This document shows, piece by piece, positions 25,657 to 34,262 of a stretch of 64,000 bases of DNA. Under the pieces are notes generated by a model. That model worked only from the letters and a program-made list of their open reading frames with translations, was not told where the DNA came from and searched no databases. This stretch comes from an uncultured Lachnospiraceae bacterium (GTDB lineage Bacteria > Bacillota > Clostridia > Lachnospirales > Lachnospiraceae). The translations under genes and the position numbers were made by a program. Within the stretch, counting starts at the first letter, position 1. Each line of letters starts with the position of its first letter. The stretch is from contig CAKQYU010000001.1 in assembly GCA_934293575.1 (NCBI GenBank), positions 1 through 64,000 on the forward strand. The letters are read 5' to 3'.

Positions 25657-25704
25657 GTGGATGTAAGTGGTGGACAGTGGTAAGTCATGGAAGAATTGTG
25701 GTGG
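25657..25704 (+). promoter_or_regulatory. MraZ operator: 10-bp-spaced GTGG repeats
   Basis: GTGG begins at 25657, 25667 and 25677, with ATGG at 25687 and further GTGG at 25698 and 25701. The exact 10-bp spacing matches direct repeats bound by MraZ, and they cover the predicted start point. This supports autorepression of the cluster by MraZ. Confidence 0.75.
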
Positions 25705-25754
25705 ATTTTTCAAAAAACACTTACAAAGAGGGAAAAGAAAGGAAGGTGAGGATC

Positions 25755-26201
25755 GTGTCCTTAGGATTAAAAGGCGAATACAATCATTCGGTAGACAATA
25801 AGGGCAGAATGATCGTACCTTCAAAGTTGAGAGAACAGCTTGGACTTTCCTTCGTTGTTACAAAAGGAATGGATAAATGTCTTTATGCCTATCCAAATAA
25901 TGAATGGGAGATATTTGAAGGTAAATTAAGACAGTTACCAACTACAAATGCAAAGGCAAGACAATTTGTACGTGTATTCTTAGGTAGTGCGGTTGATTGT
26001 GAAGTTGACAACCAGGGAAGAATCAATCTTCCAAAGACATTACGTGATTACGCAGATATCACAAAAGACGTTACAATTGTCGGAGTTGGTGATAAGGCTG
26101 AAATCTGGAGCAAAGAAAAACTGGATGAAATGAATAATTCAGACGAATTTAATTTAGATGAGTTGGCTTCCGGATTTGAAGAATTAGGTTTTAACATTTA
26201 G
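25755..26201 (+). CDS. mraZ: Transcriptional regulator MraZ
   Basis: MraZ is an AbrB-like double-domain repressor of the division and cell wall cluster. The 148-residue protein has GEYNHSVDNKGRMIVPSKLR (6-25) and the second copy CEVDNQGRINLPKTLRDYA (about 82-100). GTG 25755 is chosen by comparison with the roughly 143-residue family length; GTG 25746 is also possible, with AAAGGA ahead of it. The operator repeats lie 50-100 bases upstream in the leader. Confidence 0.92.
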   Translation: MSLGLKGEYNHSVDNKGRMIVPSKLREQLGLSFVVTKGMDKCLYAYPNNEWEIFEGKLRQLPTTNAKARQFVRVFLGSAVDCEVDNQGRINLPKTLRDYADITKDVTIVGVGDKAEIWSKEKLDEMNNSDEFNLDELASGFEELGFNI

Positions 26202-26236
26202 ACGTTATATACATTTCGATAAGGAGGATAGATGTT

Positions 26237-27196
26237 TTGGAATTTTCACATAAGTCGGTTTTGTTAAATGAATCCATAGAGGGACTGAACATAAAGGCAG
26301 ACGGAACTTATGTTGATGGCACCTTAGGTGGTGGAGGACATGCATTTTATGTATGTAAACATTTGTCCGATAAAGGTCGGTTCATAGGAATAGATCAGGA
26401 TGCCGCTGCGATTGAAGCAGCCGGCGTCCGGCTATTACCATATCAAGATACATTGAATATAGATATTGTAAGAAGTAATTATCAACAAACCCCTGAGGTG
26501 TTAAGAAAACTTCATGTTGACGGTGTTGACGGGATTTTGTTAGACCTTGGGGTATCCTCCCATCAGTTAGATACACCGGAGAGAGGATTTTCATATCGTG
26601 AGAATGCAACTTTGGATATGAGGATGGATCAGCGTCAGAGTAAGACGGCAAAGGATATTGTGAATGAATACTCCGAGATGGAGTTATTTCATATAATAAG
26701 AGACTATGGTGAAGAAAAATTTGCCAAGAATATTGCAAAACATATTTGTATTGCAAGAAAAGAAAAACCAATAGAAACAACTTATGAGTTAAATGACATT
26801 ATTAAGGCTGCTATACCAATTAGAGCTAGGTCTGCAGGAGGGCACCCGTCAAAAAGAACATTTCAAGCCATTCGGATTGAGTTAAATCAGGAACTGACCA
26901 TTCTTGAACAATCCATAGACCAAATGGTAGATTTATTAAACCCGGGAGGCCGATTATGCATTATTACATTTCATTCTTTAGAGGATCGGATTGTAAAAAG
27001 GATTTTTCGCAAGAATGAGAATCCGTGTACCTGCCCTCCGGACTTTCCTAAATGTGTATGTGGTAAGGTTTCAAAAGGAACGGTCATTACGAGGAAACCA
27101 ATTTTACCATCAGAGGAAGAATTAGAGGAGAATCGAAGAAGCAAGAGTGCAAAGCTTCGTATCTTTGAAAAAGCACAAATTGGTATGAATAAATAA
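26237..27196 (+). CDS. rsmH: 16S rRNA (cytosine(1402)-N(4))-methyltransferase
   Basis: RsmH methylates C1402 in the ribosomal P site. The 319-residue protein starts at TTG 26237, nine bases after AAGGAGG. Motifs are HKSVLLNESIEGL, DGTLGGGGHA (SAM binding), GILLDLGVSSHQLDTPERGF and IITFHSLEDRIVK. A C-x-C-x6-C-x-C segment (about 277-288) is typical of the clostridial form. It is second in the mra cluster, as in most Firmicutes. Confidence 0.96.
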   Translation: MEFSHKSVLLNESIEGLNIKADGTYVDGTLGGGGHAFYVCKHLSDKGRFIGIDQDAAAIEAAGVRLLPYQDTLNIDIVRSNYQQTPEVLRKLHVDGVDGILLDLGVSSHQLDTPERGFSYRENATLDMRMDQRQSKTAKDIVNEYSEMELFHIIRDYGEEKFAKNIAKHICIARKEKPIETTYELNDIIKAAIPIRARSAGGHPSKRTFQAIRIELNQELTILEQSIDQMVDLLNPGGRLCIITFHSLEDRIVKRIFRKNENPCTCPPDFPKCVCGKVSKGTVITRKPILPSEEELEENRRSKSAKLRIFEKAQIGMNK

Positions 27197-27248
27197 AACA
27201 CAAAATGAAAAAGAAATACGCAAAGGATGACGTATTTAGAAGAGGGGA

Positions 27249-27734
27249 ATGACTAGATTGGATTCAAAATTTTATGAACAGCAATATTATACACAGGGAA
27301 GTGCAGCAAGGAAGCTGAATCAGGTACCTGAGATTATCGAAGAGCCGGAAGAAAGGAAACAACCGAAGCGTCAGGTAAACCGACAGACAAAAAGGAATGT
27401 AGAGCGTGCGAGAGCATTTAGCTTTAAATATACAGTTATGTTGACAATAGCAACCGTTTTTCTTTTTAGTTCTTGTTTTTACATGTTATCCATACAGGCA
27501 AAAATCACGGATCAAAGAAGAGAAATTGCAATGTTGGAAAGCAATTTAAATCAGCTTACCGATACAAACGATGAGACAAGTAAGCGGATTGAAAGTTCTG
27601 TAAATTTGCCGGAGATTTATAAGGTGGCAACAACGGAATTGGGAATGGTTTATCCAAAAGCCGGACAGGTTGTTTCGTATGAAGCAAGCAATCCGGATTA
27701 TGTAAAACAATTTAGAGATGTACCGACAAATTAA
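27249..27734 (+). CDS. ftsL: FtsL-like division protein
   Basis: The 161-residue bitopic protein has a basic cytoplasmic part (1-58), one membrane segment (about 61-80) and an extracytoplasmic coiled coil (about 83-120: QAKITDQRREIAMLESNLNQ). This is the FtsL/DivIC plan, which bridges FtsQ and the FtsW-PBP pair. The N-terminus is longer than in Bacillus FtsL. TTG 27258 is a possible alternative start because GAGGGG lies ten bases before it. Assignment rests mainly on position between rsmH and the PBP gene. Confidence 0.8.
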   Translation: MTRLDSKFYEQQYYTQGSAARKLNQVPEIIEEPEERKQPKRQVNRQTKRNVERARAFSFKYTVMLTIATVFLFSSCFYMLSIQAKITDQRREIAMLESNLNQLTDTNDETSKRIESSVNLPEIYKVATTELGMVYPKAGQVVSYEASNPDYVKQFRDVPTN

Positions 27735-27749
27735 GATTAGGTGATAAAA

Positions 27750-29870
27750 ATGGCAAAAAAGAGAAAGCGTTTTCTTGCTCGAATGCAGACAAAATTCATT
27801 GTTGTGGTGGGTGCGTTTACACTTCTTTTACTGTTTTTGATCGGTCGATTGATTTATATCGATAAGAAGGATGGAAAACGGTATGAAAAGATTGTATTGG
27901 CACAGCAAAGTTATGACAGTATTGAGATTCCGTACCGGAGAGGCGATATTCTTGACCGGAACGGTACACAGCTGGCGACAAGTGAGAAAGTGTATAATCT
28001 GATTATCGAACCAAAGAATATTTTGCAAAGCGATAAAGTGCAGGAAGCTACGGTAGATGCTTTGACAAAATATTTTGATCTTTCAAAGGATGAAATTGAG
28101 GAAGCACTAAAGGATAACACATCTTTATATAAAAAGATGTTAAAGAAACTGCCTTATGAGAAGGTGAAGCCGTTTAATGATTATATGTCCTCAAAAAAAG
28201 GAAAAAATGTCAAGGGTGTATGGTTTGAGGAAGAATATCAAAGATATTACCCGTATGGCTCATTAGCTTGTCATGCAATCGGTTTTACCGTAAGCGGTAA
28301 TGTAGGGCAGGGCGGAATTGAAGGATATTATTCGGATGAATTAAATGGTGTAAACGGAAGAGAATACGGCTATCTGACAGATGATATGTCGATGGAACGT
28401 ACAACAAAAGAACCGGTAAACGGTTATAATGTGGTATCAACTATTGATGCAAATGCACAGACAATCGTGGAAGATGTTATCAACGGCTTTATGACGGAAA
28501 CGGGAGCAAGAAATGTATCCTGCCTGGTAATGGATCCAAATTCCGGAGAAATTTTGGCTATGGCAAATTCCAATTCCTATGATTTGAATAAGCCGTATGA
28601 AGACAGTGTGATTCTTGATATGTTTAACGAAAAAAATATCAATTATCTGTTGAGCGATTCGACAATAAAGGCTTATTTTACCGCTCCGGAGGGCGAAACA
28701 CTTTCGGAGGAAAAACAATCCTTAAAAGCGTTGTTGGAAAGTCCGGATATTTCGGCAGAAGATAAATTGAACAGTATTCCGGATGATTTCCGACTTTTAT
28801 GTTTAAACCGACAGTGGCGTAATTTTATTTTGTCAGATGGTTTTGAACCGGGTTCTACTTATAAGACATTTACAATCTCAGGTGCTGTGGAGGAAAGTGT
28901 TTTAAAAGGGGATGAGACTTTTTACTGTGAAGGTGTAAAACAGGTTGAAGATTATCCGATTCATTGTCACAATCATCAGGGACATGGAACCGTAACGATT
29001 GAACAGGCATTGATGCAGTCTTGTAATGTTGCATTGATGGATATTGCCGAAGCAGAAGGACGGAGTGTATTTTCAAAATACCAGCAGACATTTGGTTTTG
29101 GTAAAAAAACGGGAATAGATTTATCCGGAGAGGCATCCGGGCTTGTATATGAAGAAGAAGGATTGAATCCGGTTGAGTTGGCAACTTCTTCTTTCGGACA
29201 GGGACTTACCGTAACAATGATACAAAACGGAGCTGCTTTCTGCTCTGTAATCAATGGCGGTAAATATTATGAACCCCACATGGTAAAACAAATTGTAGAT
29301 GAAAACGGTGGTGTAATCAAAAACATTGAACCGGTTGTTTTAAGAAAAACCATTTCGGAAGAAACCTCACAATTTATGAGAGAAACGCTTTTTAAGGTTG
29401 TAGATTCCGGAACCGGACAAAAGGTAAAGGTAGAAGGTTATACAATTGGTGGTAAAACCGGTACAGCCGAGAAATTACCGCGTAACAACGGAAAATATCT
29501 GCTTTCCTTTATCGGATTTGCACCGGTTGACAATCCGCAGGTTGTCGTTTATGTTACCGTTGATGAACCGGATGTAGAGGATCAGTCGGCAACCGGTTAC
29601 GGTACAATTCTTGCACATTCTATTTTTGAAAAATTACTTCCTTATATGAATGTAAACCAGACAGGTGACAGTTCATCTCAGGGAGATGCAAGTATAGGAG
29701 ATGAAACCATTACACCTGTATTTGATGGACAGGCTCCACAGGAACAGTTGTCATCACAAGAGGGTGAGGATACGCAGGCGTCAACACAGGCAGCTTCGGA
29801 AGTCTCAACGCAGACAACGGAGGCGGTCACGGAAGCAACTACAGAACCGGCAACGCCGGCGACACAATAA
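27750..29870 (+). CDS. Class B penicillin-binding protein (FtsI/PbpB-like)
   Basis: The septal transpeptidase cross-links peptidoglycan with FtsW. The 706-residue protein has one N-terminal anchor (about 16-35), a PBP dimer domain (about 55-230) and a transpeptidase domain with SxxK at Ser369-Lys372, SCN at 424-426 and KTG at 569-571. About 50 residues between VILDMFNEKN and the active Ser form an insertion. There are no PASTA domains. The last 60 residues are Gln/Ser/Thr/Glu-rich, ending in TTEAVTEATTEPATPATQ. ATG 27750 has AGGTGAT ahead. Confidence 0.92.
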   Translation: MAKKRKRFLARMQTKFIVVVGAFTLLLLFLIGRLIYIDKKDGKRYEKIVLAQQSYDSIEIPYRRGDILDRNGTQLATSEKVYNLIIEPKNILQSDKVQEATVDALTKYFDLSKDEIEEALKDNTSLYKKMLKKLPYEKVKPFNDYMSSKKGKNVKGVWFEEEYQRYYPYGSLACHAIGFTVSGNVGQGGIEGYYSDELNGVNGREYGYLTDDMSMERTTKEPVNGYNVVSTIDANAQTIVEDVINGFMTETGARNVSCLVMDPNSGEILAMANSNSYDLNKPYEDSVILDMFNEKNINYLLSDSTIKAYFTAPEGETLSEEKQSLKALLESPDISAEDKLNSIPDDFRLLCLNRQWRNFILSDGFEPGSTYKTFTISGAVEESVLKGDETFYCEGVKQVEDYPIHCHNHQGHGTVTIEQALMQSCNVALMDIAEAEGRSVFSKYQQTFGFGKKTGIDLSGEASGLVYEEEGLNPVELATSSFGQGLTVTMIQNGAAFCSVINGGKYYEPHMVKQIVDENGGVIKNIEPVVLRKTISEETSQFMRETLFKVVDSGTGQKVKVEGYTIGGKTGTAEKLPRNNGKYLLSFIGFAPVDNPQVVVYVTVDEPDVEDQSATGYGTILAHSIFEKLLPYMNVNQTGDSSSQGDASIGDETITPVFDGQAPQEQLSSQEGEDTQASTQAASEVSTQTTEAVTEATTEPATPATQ

Positions 29871-29882
29871 TGATATATGGCA

Positions 29883-29950
29883 GAACCTATGGTGGCAGGT
29901 TCGTTTGATTGTAAAAGGCATAAATTCTTTTGGGAGAGAGTTTATGCCTT
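29883..29950 (+). other. Two hairpins between the PBP genes
   Basis: GAACCT/AGGTTC (29883-29902) and AAGGCATAAA/TTTATGCCTT (29915-29950, 10-bp perfect stem, 16-base loop) lie in the 166-base gap. The T-tract after the second is poor, so this may be an attenuator or RNA processing site rather than a full terminator. Confidence 0.5.
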
Positions 29951-30036
29951 GGGTTATTTTAGGGGAATTTCATTTTTTTGAATATATCGAAAAGAGGAAT
30001 AATAAGTTATAGGTAAGAAAATAAGATGGGTTTGAT

Positions 30037-31797
30037 ATGACCAAAACATATACCCGCAAAAAGATACTTATTCTGGCGGTTTTGTTACTGTTTGTATTTC
30101 TGTTCTTAGGAGCAAGACTTGCATATCTTATGGTGGTAAAGGCGGACTATTATTATGAAAAAGCCGAGGATCTTCATGACAGGGAGCGAAGCATTAAGGC
30201 AAAACGTGGTGTGATATATGACAGAAATGGTGTGGAACTTGCAGGCAATGAACCGGTTTGCTCCATTTCCGTTATCCATTCCCAGATTGAGGATGAACAG
30301 GCGGTAATTACGACATTAAGTCAGGCACTTGATCTGGATGAGGAAGAGGTTTCCAAAAAGGTAAAGGCGAATACAATTCGTGAAAAAATAAAGAGTAATG
30401 TTGACAAGAAGACTGCGGATGTCATCCGTGAGAAAAATTTAGCCGGGGTTATGGTGGATGAGGATTACAAAAGATATTATCCGTATAATGAACTGGCAAG
30501 TAAAGTGATAGGATTTACCGGAGCGGATAACCAGGGAATTGTCGGATTGGAGGTAAAATATGATGAAATACTTGCGGGAACACCGGGAAGTATTCTGACC
30601 ATTACGGACGCGAATGGACTGGAAGTGGTAAATGAAGCGGAAAGCAGAATAGAGCCGGTGTCCGGAAATAATTTATATACAACAATTGATGTGAATATAC
30701 AAAAATATGTGCAGCAGGCTGCGGAAAAAATAAAAACGGCAAAACAGGCAAAACGGGTATCCGTTATATTGATGAATCCTCAAAACGGAGAGATTTTAGC
30801 TATGGTCAATGTACCGGAATATAATCTGAATGAACCCTATACATTGGTTGGCGAAGAAGATACAAACCAGTCCGGTAAGATGGATGCACTGAATAATATG
30901 TGGCGGAATTTCTGTATTAATGACACATATGAACCGGGCTCTATTTTTAAAATTGTAACAGCGACTGCGGCTCTTGAGGAAAAGGTGGTGTCGGTGGATG
31001 ATGTATTTCACTGCCCGGGGTATCGGGTTGTGGATGACAGAAGGATTCGTTGTGCAAAGACAACCGGACACGGTACCGAAACATTCAAAGAGGGTATTAT
31101 GAACTCCTGTAATCCGGTATTTATCGACGTTGGTGCCAGAGTCGGGGTTGACCGGATGTATGAATATTATAATAAACTGGGATTGTTTGAATGCAGTGGC
31201 GTGGATTTGCCGGGGGAGGCATCTTCTATTATGCATAAAAAGGAAAATGTAGGAAATGTTGAACTGGCAACCATGAGTTTTGGACAGTCGTTTCAAATTA
31301 CACCATTGCAGTTGTTACGTGCCACCGGTGCTGTTGTGAATGGAGGAACTTTGGTTACACCGCATTTTGCAATGTATGCGACGAATGAAGAAAATCAGGT
31401 GGTAAAGACATATCAGTTTGATACAAAAGAACAGGTAATTTCAAAAGATACTTCTGAGACTATGAAGGAGATGTTAGAAGCGGTAGTCAGTGAAGGCGGG
31501 GGCAGTAAGGGTGCCGTGGAAGGGTATCGTATCGCAGGAAAGACGGCAACCTCCGAAAAAATTCCGAGGGGTACCGGGAAATATATATCGGCATTTCTTG
31601 GCATTGCTCCGGCGGATAACCCACAGATAATGGGATTGATATTAATTGATGAGCCGGTTGGAGCATATTATGGAGGCATTATCGCAGCTCCGGTTATGTC
31701 GGATATTTTTTCCAATATTTTACCATATATTGGAATTGAAGAAAATTATACGGAAGATATCGAAGAAACCATGGTTGAATTTGAAATAATGGATTAA
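30037..31797 (+). CDS. spoVD: Class B penicillin-binding protein (SpoVD-like)
   Basis: The 586-residue protein has an N-terminal anchor (about 9-31), dimer domain and transpeptidase domain with Ser302-Lys305 (EPGSIFK) and SCN at 357-359. The third motif reads KTA (502-504) instead of the usual KTG. It lies directly after the first class B PBP, the position of spoVD after pbpB in Bacillus, where SpoVD builds spore cortex. There are no PASTA domains. The C-terminus is acidic. The SpoVD label is by synteny; a vegetative role is possible. Confidence 0.82.
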   Translation: MTKTYTRKKILILAVLLLFVFLFLGARLAYLMVVKADYYYEKAEDLHDRERSIKAKRGVIYDRNGVELAGNEPVCSISVIHSQIEDEQAVITTLSQALDLDEEEVSKKVKANTIREKIKSNVDKKTADVIREKNLAGVMVDEDYKRYYPYNELASKVIGFTGADNQGIVGLEVKYDEILAGTPGSILTITDANGLEVVNEAESRIEPVSGNNLYTTIDVNIQKYVQQAAEKIKTAKQAKRVSVILMNPQNGEILAMVNVPEYNLNEPYTLVGEEDTNQSGKMDALNNMWRNFCINDTYEPGSIFKIVTATAALEEKVVSVDDVFHCPGYRVVDDRRIRCAKTTGHGTETFKEGIMNSCNPVFIDVGARVGVDRMYEYYNKLGLFECSGVDLPGEASSIMHKKENVGNVELATMSFGQSFQITPLQLLRATGAVVNGGTLVTPHFAMYATNEENQVVKTYQFDTKEQVISKDTSETMKEMLEAVVSEGGGSKGAVEGYRIAGKTATSEKIPRGTGKYISAFLGIAPADNPQIMGLILIDEPVGAYYGGIIAAPVMSDIFSNILPYIGIEENYTEDIEETMVEFEIMD

Positions 31798-31812
31798 TTT
31801 GGTTTGGGAAGG

Positions 31813-31841
31813 TTGATAAAAGAGATAAAAAGACTTATACT
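31813..31841 (+). promoter_or_regulatory. Internal promoter ahead of mraY
   Basis: TTGATA (31813-31818) and TATACT (31836-31841) are 17 bases apart, 60 bases ahead of mraY. Confidence 0.65.
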
Positions 31842-31900
31842 ATTAAGGTATGTGTTGAGATACAGATACTTTTGAATTTTTACAAAAGGCAGGAGAGAAT

Positions 31901-32860
31901 ATGAAGATTGATTTTACAGTTTTAGCGCCGGTTTTGATTGCATTTGGAATAAGTGTGATTTTATGTCCGATTATGATTCCATTATTACACAAATTAAAGT
32001 TTGGACAGTTTGTAAGAGATGAAGGACCGCAATCCCATTTAAAAAAATCGGGAACGCCGACAATGGGTGGACTGATTATATTATGCAGTATTGTAGTAAC
32101 TTCGTTATTCTATATAAAAAGTAATCCGGTAATCCTTCCGGTTATTTTCGTAACATTAGGATTCGGATTGGTAGGTTTTTTAGATGATTATATTAAAGTT
32201 GTTATGAAACGTTCAATGGGATTGCGGGCATGGCAGAAGATGCTCGGACAGTTTGTGATTACGGCAATCTTTGCCTATTACCTTGCAAATTATACAGATG
32301 TTGGAACGAAAATTATGATTCCGTTTACCCATGGATATGAATTGGATTTGGGATTTTGGTTTTATCCGTTTTTGTTCTTTGTAATGATTGGTACAGTGAA
32401 CGGAACCAATTTTACAGATGGGTTGGATGGATTGTTATCATCGATTACAGTATTGACTGCAACTTATTTTACAGTGGTGGCAATTGGTACACAGTCCGGT
32501 TTGGAACCTGTGACCTGTGCCGGTGTCGGAGCCTTGCTTGGATTTTTGGTATTTAATGTATATCCGGCAAAAGTGTTTATGGGTGATACCGGTTCCCTGG
32601 CCTTAGGAGGATTAATTGCATCCGTTGCGGTTATGCAGCGTATGCCGATTTATATTGTGATTGTTGGATTTATTTATTTTGCCGAGGTGCTTTCGGTTAT
32701 CATTCAGGTAACTTATTTTAAGAAAACCGGAAAGCGTATTTTTAAGATGGCGCCGATTCATCATCACTTTGAATTATCCGGCTGGCCGGAAACAAAAGTT
32801 GTTGCAATTTTTGCAATCGTAACTGCCGTGCTTTGTCTGGTAGGTCTGGTTGCACTGTAA
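31901..32860 (+). CDS. mraY: Phospho-N-acetylmuramoyl-pentapeptide-transferase
   Basis: MraY makes lipid I from UDP-MurNAc-pentapeptide and undecaprenyl phosphate. The 319-residue polytopic protein has about ten membrane helices. Motifs include KKSGTPTMGGLIIL, GFLDDYIKV (the DDxxK-type aspartates), NGTNFTDGLDGL, KVFMGDTGSLALGG and MAPIHHHFELSGWPE. It is expressed from its own internal promoter besides read-through. murD follows after 34 bases. murE and murF, often near mraY, are absent here. Confidence 0.97.
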   Translation: MKIDFTVLAPVLIAFGISVILCPIMIPLLHKLKFGQFVRDEGPQSHLKKSGTPTMGGLIILCSIVVTSLFYIKSNPVILPVIFVTLGFGLVGFLDDYIKVVMKRSMGLRAWQKMLGQFVITAIFAYYLANYTDVGTKIMIPFTHGYELDLGFWFYPFLFFVMIGTVNGTNFTDGLDGLLSSITVLTATYFTVVAIGTQSGLEPVTCAGVGALLGFLVFNVYPAKVFMGDTGSLALGGLIASVAVMQRMPIYIVIVGFIYFAEVLSVIIQVTYFKKTGKRIFKMAPIHHHFELSGWPETKVVAIFAIVTAVLCLVGLVAL

Positions 32861-32894
32861 GATACCTGTAGGAATAAGATATATGGAGGATAAT

Positions 32895-34259
32895 ATGGAT
32901 TTTCATAAAAATGTGCTGATTGCCGGCACGGGTAAAAGTGGATTAAATGCGGGAAAATTGTTGTTGGAAAAAGGAGCGGAAATCATCTTTTATGATGATA
33001 ATGCATCTTTGGATGTAGAAAAATTATTATCAAATTTTAATGAAAATGACCCGGTTAGAGTGGTACTGGGAAGTATTAACGATAAAATTTTGCGGGATAT
33101 TGACTTGATGGTAATAAGTCCGGGCGTTCCGGTAGACAGTGATATTGCCAATATTGTCAGGGATGCCAATATTCCGATTATGGGAGAAATCGAATTGGCT
33201 TATCAGGCAGGCGCCGGTCATTTGGCTGCCATTACGGGTACGAATGGAAAGACGACAACAACTTCTTTGGTAGGTGAAATTTTTGCAGCTTATACAGACA
33301 ATCATTTTACGGTTGGAAATATCGGAATTCCGTACACAGAGGTTGCTTTGGATATGGATGAAGATTCCTATACGGTTGCGGAGGTATCATCATTCCAGTT
33401 GGAGACAATTGTAGATTTTAAGCCTCATGTCAGTGCTGTTTTAAATCTGACACCGGATCATTTAAACCGGCATTATACGATGGAAAATTACACTTCTGTG
33501 AAGTTAGATATCTGTAAGAATCAGACTCCGGAGGACTATCTTGTTTTAAATTATGATGATGAAATTACAAAGAATATGGCAAACGATAAGCGTGTAAATG
33601 CAAAGGTTGTCTATTTTAGCCGTTTACATAATCTGGAAGAAGGCATCTGTTTAGACGGTGATGAAATCGTATTAAGAGAAAACGGAACGGAAATCCGTGT
33701 TATTCAGAAAAAAGATCTTGTGCTTCTCGGAGACCATAATGTTGAAAATTATATGGCAGGAATTGCGGTTGCTTACTATATGGGTATTCCGATGGAAGAT
33801 ATCGTATCGGTATTAAAGACATTTAAGGGTGTTGCACATCGTATCGAATTTGTGAAAGAGGTAAATGGTGTAACGTATTATAATGATTCCAAGGGAACCA
33901 ATCCGGATGCCGCAATTAAGGGAATTCAGGCGATGAACCGGAAGACGGTATTAATCGGCGGAGGATATGATAAGGGTGTTGCCTTTGATGAGTGGATTCA
34001 GGCCTTTGACGGTAAAGTGAAAAAATTAATTTTGCTTGGACAGACGGCACAGATGATTGCCGAGACAGCAAAAAAATATGATTTTACCGAGATAGAATTT
34101 GTGGATGACTTAAAAGAGGCAGTTACAAGATGTGCACAGATTGCACAACCGGGTGAAGCGGTGTTGTTGTCGCCTGCATGTGCAAGCTGGGGTATGTTTG
34201 ATAATTATGAACAACGTGGAGATATGTTTAAAGAATATGTAAATGAATTGGGAGCTTAA
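32895..34259 (+). CDS. murD: UDP-N-acetylmuramoylalanine--D-glutamate ligase
   Basis: MurD adds D-Glu to UDP-MurNAc-L-Ala using ATP. The 454-residue protein has the ATP site AITGTNGKTTTTSLVGEI, the NLTPDHLNRH motif, HRIEFVKEVNGVTYYNDSKGTN and LLSPACASWGMFDNYEQRG. ATG 32895 is chosen because GGAGG sits six bases before it; ATG 32883 lies upstream of that site. It ends three bases before ftsW, so the two are coupled. Confidence 0.97.
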   Translation: MDFHKNVLIAGTGKSGLNAGKLLLEKGAEIIFYDDNASLDVEKLLSNFNENDPVRVVLGSINDKILRDIDLMVISPGVPVDSDIANIVRDANIPIMGEIELAYQAGAGHLAAITGTNGKTTTTSLVGEIFAAYTDNHFTVGNIGIPYTEVALDMDEDSYTVAEVSSFQLETIVDFKPHVSAVLNLTPDHLNRHYTMENYTSVKLDICKNQTPEDYLVLNYDDEITKNMANDKRVNAKVVYFSRLHNLEEGICLDGDEIVLRENGTEIRVIQKKDLVLLGDHNVENYMAGIAVAYYMGIPMEDIVSVLKTFKGVAHRIEFVKEVNGVTYYNDSKGTNPDAAIKGIQAMNRKTVLIGGGYDKGVAFDEWIQAFDGKVKKLILLGQTAQMIAETAKKYDFTEIEFVDDLKEAVTRCAQIAQPGEAVLLSPACASWGMFDNYEQRGDMFKEYVNELGA

Positions 34260-34262
34260 TGT

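Larger units (their letters stand above)
25317..25754 (+). other. 438-bp regulatory gap upstream of mraZ
   Basis: This gap holds the lgt terminator, a second hairpin (25397-25420), an inverted pair of MraZ-like repeats (25380-25401), an 11-bp inverted repeat (AACAACATATT at 25427 and its complement at 25500), a TGTCGAA heptamer at 25449 resembling a Spo0A box, the mra promoter and the direct repeat array. No coding sequence was found. Confidence 0.65.

Noticed and set aside
30796..31296. 166-residue minus-strand frame opposite the SpoVD-like gene
   Set aside because: It lies wholly within a well-supported PBP gene, has no binding site and looks like an antisense shadow.
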